Part shown: positions 1 to 9,700 of the stretch, in pieces
How positions within the stretch are numbered: position 1 is the stretch's first letter
Layout: each line of letters opens with the position of its first letter
Assembly: GCA_019677205.1 (NCBI GenBank)
Contig: JAAMXY010002325.1
Span: forward strand, 1 to 11,004
Direction of reading: 5' to 3'
DNA: 11,004 nucleotides
Source: Pinguiococcus pyrenoidosus
Lineage: Eukaryota; Sar; Pinguiophyceae; Pinguiochrysidales; Pinguiochrysidaceae
Translations under genes and position numbers: made by a program
Notes under the pieces: generated by a model
Seen by the model: the letters and a program-made list of their open reading frames with translations, nothing else
The model's database searches: none
Told to the model about the DNA's origin: nothing

Positions 1-750
1 GAAGCTTTTGCTACGAGGGCTCTTGGTGCCGCTGTATCTCAACGGAAATGCTGGCCGCAGAGTCGCGCACCAAAGAATCACGCCACCTGATTGGCCACAT
101 GGATTTTTTTTAAAGTCCCAAACAATGAAATCCCCTTTACTCCATCAGAGTATCAATATCACTGGTTGGTCTCGTCAGATCCTATATGGAGCGAGGGAGG
201 TTTTGAATTCATAAAAAGACCAATGAAGCGACGTTGGAGGAGACATCAAAAATTTTCAAAGGATTTGAAATACAATTTGGCCATGTTATCTGGGCAAGCC
301 GCAGCCGCTCAAATTCCGGAATTCGGCCAAAAGGTGGCGTCATTTGACCTCCCTTCGTCGCTTTGAGGGCTCTTTGTCGCTCTCTGAGTCACAATCTGAC
401 ATGAGCAAGCGCGTCGTGACGAGCGGAGCACTGGTCGATCAACGAGATAGGGTCTTCAGCGTCGAATCCCTGAAGATCCCCGTCACCTGATTCACGTTCG
501 TCGGTGGCATGCCCCTAAGTAAATGGTTAGGGATGTCCACAACCACACAGAGCACGTCCAGCTAAGGACTATGCATGCATTGCGCTTTCGGTGCTGGAGG
601 GGGGGCGATCATTGCGTTGGTAGGGCGCCGAGTGCGTGTTTGGCAGAAGACTTGCTGGAAGACGACTTACGGACGCGACTCCGCGTCTTCAGATACAGAA
701 AAGCGAGTTGTTGATGCTGCTTCAGGACCCTCACAAACACACAAATAACT
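1..750. other. No gene seen: 3' flank of the channel gene
   Basis: There is no convincing coding region on either strand. The open stretches here are under about 90 codons, at least one opens at TTG rather than ATG (at 8), and they overlap each other in different frames with no recognisable domain. No RNA gene, transposon end or strong repeat is visible. Part of it (next to 751) must be the 3' UTR of the channel transcript. Confidence 0.6.
732..748 (-). promoter_or_regulatory. GU-rich tract just after the stop codon
   Basis: Directly past the TGA the transcript reads TTATTTGTGTGTTTGTG. GU- and U-rich tracts promote 3'-end cleavage in many eukaryotes, but no AATAAA-type signal is seen in the minus-strand flank, so a role in polyadenylation is a guess. 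Confidence 0.25.
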
Positions 751-3700
751 TCAGACTCTGCTAGATTCTGTCTTTATAATACTGTCTTCCCCGAGATGGT
801 CATCAGCATCGTCCGCGTCTTCGTTGGCCTTTTCTTCCGCAGATTCGCGTAAGCCATCTTCGCTTGCTTGATCCTTTTGAAAAGCCGCGGGCTGGCCGAC
901 CATGCCTAGATGGTCATTAGCATCGTCCGCGTCTTCGTTGGCCTTTTCTTCCGCAGATTCGCGTAAGCCATCTTCGCTTGCTTGATCCTCTTGGAAAGGC
1001 GGAAACTGGCCGACCATGCCTAGATGGTCATCAACATCGTCCGCGTCTTCGTTGGCCTTTTCTTCCGCAGATTCGCGTAAGCCATCTTCGCTTGCTTGAT
1101 CCTTTTGAAAAGCCGCGGACTGGCCGACCAAGCTTAGATGGTCATCAACATCGTCCGCGTCGTCGTTAACCTTTTCTCCCACAGACTCGCCTGGGCCACC
1201 TTCGTTTGCTTGATCCTCTTGGAAAGGCGGAAACTGGCCGACCATGCTTTCTGGATCAGCGAGTACCTTTCCGGACTCCTGTTGGTCTTCATCCGGCAGG
1301 CTTTTTCGACTTGCTTGTTTCCGCACCATGATATGCTGCTTTCTGGACATAGTGGCATCTCCGTTACGAGGTTCAGTAGATTGGGGCTTCTGCACCAGGG
1401 GCTCAATTAGTCTCGACATTTGTGTGCTCTTGCTCTCCAAGTCCTTGATCGATTTCCGGACTTCATCCTGGAAGAGCAGAAGTTTCCTGTCGCGGCTTCG
1501 TTCAACGAGCGTTTTTAAGATATCTCGGACGCGATCTTCTAGTTCTAAGACACGTCCACGCCACGGACGCTCGCGACCTGCCATAGCCCTTGAAAAGGCA
1601 AGAGCTTTATGACCGTAGACGCCAAGCTCATCGCCTTTGTGGAAATCCCCGCTTACATCGTCGTCGTCGTCGTCGTCGTCGTCATCGTTGTCTTCATCGT
1701 AAAGAACAACGTCGTGCCCTTTCGGCAAGAGTCTCTTCCAGAGGAAATGCACGACCTTGAGCAGTACATCTATAGGCATAGCCAAGACGTAAAGCAGCAG
1801 TCCCAGCAAGCGTCTGACCCACCTAGCAAAGCTTTTCAACTTCCCTTTTAACGTTTCTTGGCAGCCCTCTCGTGAATCTGCCAGCGCATTGACGTGTTCC
1901 TGCTTAGTGATCGCAAGCTCCGTCTCCTCTCTTGGCTCGTCGAAGTCGTTCCAATTCATCATGGTACTTCGAATCCACTCTGTCATCCATAGAGTACGCT
2001 CCTCTTTGTAGTCCTCTTTCTTGTCGAGGTCAAGGACAGCTGTCAGAACCGCTGCGATCTCAAGACGTGCAGTATAGTAAAGCTTGCGCGATCGAGTGAG
2101 GGAATTCTCAAAGCTATCCGACACAACAGCAATCAGGACGTTGAGCAGCAACACGTTGGAAACCAGCAAGAATAGGACGAACACCGCAATAGACAGGCTT
2201 TCAGTTACTTGATCAGACGGAGCGGAGAACCAGTCCCGATCAAAGTCTCCGAGGAACATTCGATAGCTCGTCAGGATGGCTTCCCATGGATTCTCGTACG
2301 GTCCTTGATCGTCCTCGTTGCTTCCCCGGTCATTTCTCACATGGATCAGCAGGAAGAGTACGGCGGTGAAGGCGAAAACGATTACGAGCAATACCAGCAT
2401 TAGGTATTGCAAATCCCAAGTAAAATGGATCAGCGACATGATGAAGGTCGCAACCTTTGCGTTTAGAGGCCTGATGTAGTTCAGCAACGTACACCAAACC
2501 GGAAGCGCACCAACGGACGCGACGATTCGAAAATCTCTTCCTGTGCGAAGCCTTTCTTCTCCCGTCACGACCATCCCCAGCAGAGCAACGGCGAACGAAG
2601 CAGCCATCATGTCATTGATGCTCCACAAGTTCAAGACTTTGCGCAATTTCTCAAACCGTACTAGTGCGGGCTTCCAGCATCCTTGAAGGTTGTCTTTTGT
2701 GCTCTCCTTGCTCCACAGGGTTACGGCCCGTACGACTGTCCGAATATAAATGTACACTGCACAGCATCCCAGGAAGATCATCAAGCAAATATCCGCTGTG
2801 GTAAGGCTACCCTCGTGCTGAAGCGTCCAGGCCACCGTTGTGTAGAAGAAGACCAGAGCAATGAATATAACACCGTCGAGGAATATTGCAAATATAGCTC
2901 GATGGGTCCTCAAAATATCATCCACGATCCTTCGCACGATGGGCAAATCCGCGATCACCTCAATTTCCCTGCTCTGGAAAGTAAGAAATTTGGGAAGAAG
3001 CACAGCACACTTCCGTTTTGCCAAGGCAAGCGCCTTCCGCTTTTCATTTTCTGCTTCGTCTTGGTTTCCTGAGCCTTCTCCTTCTTCCTGCTGCGATTCG
3101 TTTCCGAAACTTATCTGTTGCGCGATCTTCTTGGAAGTTTCTCGAGCGTTGTGCATGAGATCTTTGCCTTTTTCGAGAACTCTCCCTGACAACGATTGTT
3201 GCGAGCCACTAGTCTGACGCTGAATGCTCGTCATCTTTCCAGGTCGTTGGGAACTACTTGCTGCCGGAGCTTGCGAAACGAAGCTGCTGTCACCTTTTGC
3301 AGGGCCCTTTTCCTCCGCCTTCCTGTCATTGTCTAACGCATGTCTTTCCTTGGACGGTCGAACCACTTCAGTGCTCTTTGAAGAAGCTGCTAAATCGTTC
3401 GGCGGCCTTTCTGGCAAGGTGACTCCCATAGAGTTGAGCTTCGAGTCCTCAGCCGCTAACTTGTCCTGGGCGATGTCCGGAGGGTGCTCTTGTTTTGCCC
3501 CTTCAGCATTGATGTCGCGCTCGACCTTGTCGAGCTTCCATATCCTTTTCAGCTCTTCGTCTCCGTTTTCTAGGATTCTGAGATGCCCCAACACCTCGTC
3601 CACGTTATCGGCTCTTCGAATACGGATCATAGTGTTTCGAAATTTCAGGAACCTCAGGCGTCTGGCATTCGTCAGATCTTTGTCCGTTGCTCCAGCGTAT

Positions 3701-6700
3701 ATGCTGTCCACTTTCATGACGTTTTTGCATGGATTAGTTTTATTGTTTATGGGGATCATGGCGTACAGAAAGGGAGTGTGACCCTCGTCGTCAGTAGCTT
3801 CCACACTGGCTCCTTTCTGGAGAAGTAGTTTCGCCGTTTCTGCATGGCCTTTCTCAAAGACCAAGTGTAGAGCTGTTTTGCTCTTGCTGTCCCTTGCTTC
3901 GATTGCCGCGCCCTTCGACAGCAAGAGAGCTGCGACACCATGACGATTGTGCAGCGCTGCAATATGAAGAGGCCTTTGCTGCTCCTTGTCGCAGGCATTA
4001 GCATCGGCACTGACGCCCGGAGTCGTATCGTCCGCTCCTTCATCACTTCTTAGCAGAATGTGTGCTGTTTTGACATATCCTTTGGCGACGGCGATATGCA
4101 AGGCTGTAGCGCCTTTCTGATCCCCTTTATTGATGGTTTTTTGGTCGACGAGAGCTCGCAGGATTTGTGTATCGCCTTTCTCAGCGTGGCCCTCTTTCGC
4201 AACGACATGCAAAGGCGTGCGACCGCCGGCGTCCTTCAAATCGTTCCTAGCATTGGAATCAAGTAACATCTGCACGATCTCTCCGCGACCATGGTATGCT
4301 GCAATGTGCAGCGGTGTTGATCTTCCGGTACACGTCAACTTGTTTAGTTTTGCTCCTTTTTCCACAAGCACCTTGACAACATCTTGGTGGCCGTACTCAG
4401 CAGCTACGTGTAGCGGTGTGCGCTTGTCGCTTTGAATCTCCTTGTCCAATGACTTTGTATTTCCAGTTAGAATATCGACCATGTCAGCTTCGCCCAATCT
4501 GGCGGCATAATGCTGCTCGGGCCACTCTGCAGCGTCGTTAAACCGCCTCTTCTCTTCTCTCAGGAGCGCTCGAAGGGCGGCTACATAGAAACTGCGCGTA
4601 GCCTCATTTTGCTCACTAATTCGTTCGTATCCAAGCACTGCGCACTGCGCCGCCCTGAGGCCCTCCGAATCTTTGGCGTAGATGTTTGCCCCTTCCTGTA
4701 TCAACGTCACCACAATTTCGTGCTGTCCGTAGTACGCGGCAAGATGCAGAGGAGTCTGCAAGTCTATATCCGTTGCCGCAATGGCTGCAATGCCTGTGCT
4801 TTGGAACTCCTCAACGCTGAAGGCCTCCCGCTCTGTCTCGACACCCCCGACGAGCTGACGCGCTTGAAGCGCACTCCATTTGACAGGGCGTCCGAGTAAG
4901 TACTCCAGTGCTTTCTTGCTGCCTTCCATCGCAGCAACGTGCAACGGGGTACGCTTCTCCCGGCTGGTCTCGCTTTCAACGTCATCTTTGCGGTCTTCTA
5001 GGAGAACGTGCAACATGTCAACTCTATTCTCAGCCGCGGCAATGTGGACTGCCTTCCAGCCGTCCTCGAGGGCTTCGGCGTTTGCATAAGCAAGAAGGAG
5101 CTTCGCTAAGACCACAGGATGTTTCCCTTCGGCAGCATCGTCAGCTGGGCTTCGTTCCACCATTTCGCGTTCGGATTGCTGCTTCCGCTCTTCGCCTTCC
5201 TGCCGAGGAGCGGCTCTTTTTTGCAGAATTGGTTTCCGTGGCAGCAGCAAGTCCACCGCTGCTTCACATCCGTTGGCAGCGGCCATATGCAGCGGTGTCT
5301 TGCCACTGGTGTCCCAAGTATTCGAAGGTCTAAAGGGCGCTGAGCCATCTTCCCTATCCAGCAAGACTCTGATTACCTCCGGGTGCTCCTTTTCTGCCGC
5401 CAAGTGCAGCGCTGTTCGGCCAAATATATCCTGCTCGTCCACGCGGGCTCCACCCTCGTCCAGCAGATACTTGACCAAGGTTTCTGCGCCAATCTCTGAT
5501 GCAACGTGCAACGCTGTCTGCTGCTTCTCATCCTTTGAGTTTACAAAAGCCGTGAGCTCATTTTCAGCTTCGGGTGAAGCTGCATCGTCGTCAAGGTTCG
5601 GTCGGGAGAGCAACAGGCGTACAACTGACTCGTGCATTCCTTTGGCAGCCACATGCAGGGCAGTCTGTTTCTTTGCATCTGCTGTTTTTCTGTCAGCACC
5701 TCTCGCAAGGAGGAATCTGACGATAGCTTCATTTCCAGTGCTTGCAGCGACCTGCAACGGTGTTTGCTCTGCCGGTCCACTTCGGAGCTGGATGGCCTGC
5801 TGGTCGTCTTCTGCCATCAAGAGCTCAAGCATGTCGATTCTGCCCAAGAATGCGGCGACATGCAGAGTACTCCAACCGCTTTCTTCTTCCTTTAGCTCAG
5901 CCCAACGGCGAAGCAGGAGTGTCAGAATGCCTGCGTGGACTCCGTCTACAGCATGATCGATCGGTGTCTTCCCTTGACTGTCTTTCTCCGAAAACGACGC
6001 GGCGCCATGTTCTAGCAGATTCTCAACGATATCCTCCGAACCGATCGAGGCTGCGATGTGCAATGGAGTTTGGCCTTTACTGTCCGCGACATTGGTGCTT
6101 GAGCCCGCAGCAACTAGGCCTCGTTCAGCACCACCGGCGCATTGGTACTCAAGCAGGGTCTTAACCATGCCGCCACTTTCTGCCAAGACTGCAAAATGCA
6201 GTGGAGTTCGCTTTTGGTGGTTTCTAGCTAAGCGGTCTGCGTCGAATAGAAGCAGGCACTGTGCAATCTTAGGACTTGTTTCGTGCCTCGTTCGGGCCAC
6301 CGCGTGAAGTGGCGTATCTCCGTTGCTGTCCATCTGGGAGACGTACTCAGACTGTTTGCTGAATTCTATGTCATTCGAAGGCTCGGTATCATTGAGGTGG
6401 TACTTGTTGTTCCTCACGCCTTCCGCGGCGTCCAGATTCACGTCTTGATCCACGCCAAGGAGCAGCTTGACAACAGCGAGATAGCCATTTGCCGCAGCCA
6501 AGTGTAGCGGCGTCTCTTTGTTGGCGTTTTTGCCCATTCTGTCTATCCGTTGTTCCAGCAGATAATTCGCTACAATCTTGCAACCCATCTCTGCAGCGAT
6601 GTGCAACGGAGTTTGCCTTTCCGAGGCAGTAGGCTCTTGAGAATCTTCTCCGCTACTTATAAGGACTTCGACAATGTCTTTCTTGTCCATTGCTGTGGCG

Positions 6701-9700
6701 ATATGCATGACTTTGAAGTCACGAGTTTCCCAGGCTTGTTGTGCACCGGCTCGAAGTAAATGATGTAGTACTCGCACCACGCCCCCACTTGCTGCATTTC
6801 TAAACCCGTCAACAGCATGGTCTGCCGGAGTACGGTTTTGCTCGTCCTCGGCGAACACATCCGCATTTCCTTTTATCAGCATCTCAGCGACTTCTTCAAA
6901 GCCGTGCAAGGCTGCAAGGTGCAACGGGGTCCTTGAGTGGTCGTCTGCCGCATTCGGCTGTGCTTTACACTTAAGTAAGCTTGCCACAGTTCTGATTCGA
7001 TTCATATTCGAGGCAAGATGCAGTGGTGTCTGGCCATTAGTATCTTTTGCTTCGGGATTCGCCCTGTATGTCTTGATGAGCTGTTCAACGATGCCGTCGT
7101 TGCCAACGCTCGCTGCAACATGCAGGGCGGTCTGTTTTAAGGCATCTGGGCTATCCACAATGGCGCCAGCATCGAGAAGAGCTTTCATTGCACCGATCGT
7201 GCTAACACCTGGAGTAGCCGCAGCAAAGTGTAGTGGCGTTCGTCCTTCCTCGTCCTTGGCCGACACCTTTCCTCCCTTGTCAAGGAGCAATTGGACAATT
7301 GGTCTGCAGCCCACTCGAGCAGCAATGTGCAAAGGAGTCCTTTTCAGCTGATCCTCAATATTAGCTTGAGCATCGGTAAGCAATACTTCCGCCATATCAA
7401 TGCGCTTCAGCGCTGCCGCCTTGTGAAGAGGGGACCATTGCTGCATCTCTGCATCTGGAAAGAGCGCATTTACGGTACGGGCTTCTGTCTCGTCGGTGCC
7501 GTGCCTGCCGGATGGCTTCCCTTCAGCAGATGCAGGTTCCTCGCCGTTTACCTGGCCGAGGGCTTGCGTTGGAAGGGAAAGAAGGTAACTCAAAACCGCC
7601 GCGTGCTGACCGACAGTGGCGCAATCCGCTGGCGTTCGGCCCTGATTGTCAGTCAGACTCAAGAGGGGTACCTCCGTGAGAGCCGGCGCGAGCTCTTGGA
7701 AGCCCATATGAGCGGCTATGTGTAAGGCAGTCTGCCTATGCTGGTTGGGTAGTCCAAGCAACTCCCTAAGCTTCTCAGTATTCTGCCCTTGCACCAGAGA
7801 CTGGACGACTCCTTTTCTTTGATGCTCAATTACGGCCAAATGCAGAGCACTCTGACGATCTTTGTCAAGAAGGCAAACATCTACGCCGTGATGCACCAAG
7901 ACTTCAATTACTCTTTCAAAGCCGGCTTGTGCCGCAATATGCAATGCTGTCTGTCCCTTTGCATCGGTTTCATTGGCGTAGTCTCCGGTAGGATTATGCT
8001 CCAGAAGAACCCTGGTGACGTTGGAGCTTCCACAAGATGCAGCAACATGCAATGGATTCCTTCCCGACAGGGGAAGTTTGGCCGTAGAGCTGTTTCCGTG
8101 CTTAAGCAAAAGTGTGACCATCGGAGCATTATCCTTCTCCGCGGCGATGTGAATTGGTTGCCATTCGCTCTTGCTTGTTCCTTTGCATTCGGCAAGAAGC
8201 AGACGGGCCACAATCTGGGACACAATCCTGCCCTTCTCGACATCTTCTGATGCTTTTTCCTCAGGGACTGCCTCATTCGTCTGCGCTCTTTCATACCGAA
8301 TGTATACGCAGAAGTCCGCAGGAGTTCGTCCGCCTTCATCAGTGCATTTGGAATCTGCACCGCCGGCATCGAGCAAGAGATCAACCATGGTTTCCAAACG
8401 TGCACCAGCAGCAAGGTGCAAGGGCGAACGACTTTGGCTGTCCGCCACGTTGACGCCGACCGAGTTCTCAATGAGCCACTTGACCGCCTCTTCACAGTTC
8501 TTTTCTGCCGCATAATGCATCGGAGTTCGGCCCTTGTTGTCGGCAATAGTAGCAGAAGCGCCTAGACGCAATAGACACTCTGCTGCTGCTTCCGCCTTAT
8601 TCTGTAAAGCGACATGCAGCGGCGTCCGACCCTTCGAGTCCTTCTGATCAACGCCGAAACCCCTGATGTCTCCTTGCTTGATGTACTTTACGACGCAGGT
8701 CACGATCTGTACACGATTTTTTGCCGCAGCGACGTGGAGTGGTGTCCATTGGCAACCCTGGGCCTCCGGATTACTTAAAGTGACGCTCTTTGCCACGAGT
8801 ATGAGAAGAATTTGCCACCTCTCATGGTCCACTGCAAGATCAAGAGGCGTCTTGCCGCTTCCATCCCCATCATCTGGACTCGCCCCATTCGTAAGTAACC
8901 ATTCCACGACTTCTACCTTTTGACCTGATAACACTGCTTGATGCAACGCCGTACGACCATCCTTATCTTTAGCTAGAAGGATTTCTGCGTTTTCAACTTT
9001 GAGTACCTCCAGTACATCTTTCCGGTGAGACACAGCGCCCCCGACTTCAGCGGCCACATGAAATGGCGTCCGACCTGTTTTATCTTTCAAGAAAACATTC
9101 GCTCCTTGATTAATTAATTCCTGGACAAGCGCCTTGTTCGCAGTCCTTGCTGCAATATGAAGCGGTGTCGACTCCTCTGTGCCTGTTCGCCTTTCAACAT
9201 TCGCCTTGGTCAGCAACAGACGAAATATTTGCATGGGGTTGGAATTCCCGCCCAATCTCGCCAAAAATCCTGCTTTGTGCTCCGCAACGGCTTCAATTGC
9301 TATGTGCAACGGACTGCGACCCGCGGAAAGTCGATCTGGGTCGGCACCGTGATCTAGCAAACAACTGGTAGAAGCGACATCTTCCTTCTCAATCGCAACA
9401 TGAAGGCACGTTTTTTCGTTTGAGATGGCATCAGGATCTGCTCCTTTCTCAAGAAGCATTTTCACAACGGACTGTTGTTCCTTGAGTAAAGCCATGTGTA
9501 GAGGATGAGCATTCGTCGTCGACTCTCGCAAGTTCGGATCCGCTTTGTGGTCTAGGACAAGTTCGACAATGTCTGCATTGCCCTGATCGATCGCCATGAG
9601 TAGGACGGTTTGCCCCTGAACGAGCGTGTCCACCAAAGCACCGGCCCTGAGTAGTGTTTCCGCGTTCACTTTGCGCGATGCTTTCACCGCAAGTGAAAGC

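Noticed and set aside
527-532. Single TTAGGG in the left flank
   Set aside because: One isolated six-base copy is expected by chance and is not an interstitial telomere.
8-714. Three plus-strand open frames left of the channel gene (8-214, 91-366, 523-714)
   Set aside because: They are short, the first opens at TTG, they overlap in different frames, and they resemble no known protein.
978-1410. Plus- and minus-strand small frames over the C-terminal repeats
   Set aside because: They are other-frame readings of the 114-bp tandem repeat; since 114 is a multiple of three, every frame repeats without stops.
2489-2540. Voltage-sensing S4
   Set aside because: Arginines are not spaced every third residue within the helix; they sit before and after it, so I do not call the channel voltage-gated.
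5273-5956. 227-codon plus-strand open frame, with many others of 60-190 codons opposite the large gene
   Set aside because: They lie antisense to ankyrin-coding DNA, whose repeated codon pattern keeps stops out of the other frames. The translations are low-complexity, Ser/Ala/Cys-rich and show no domain.
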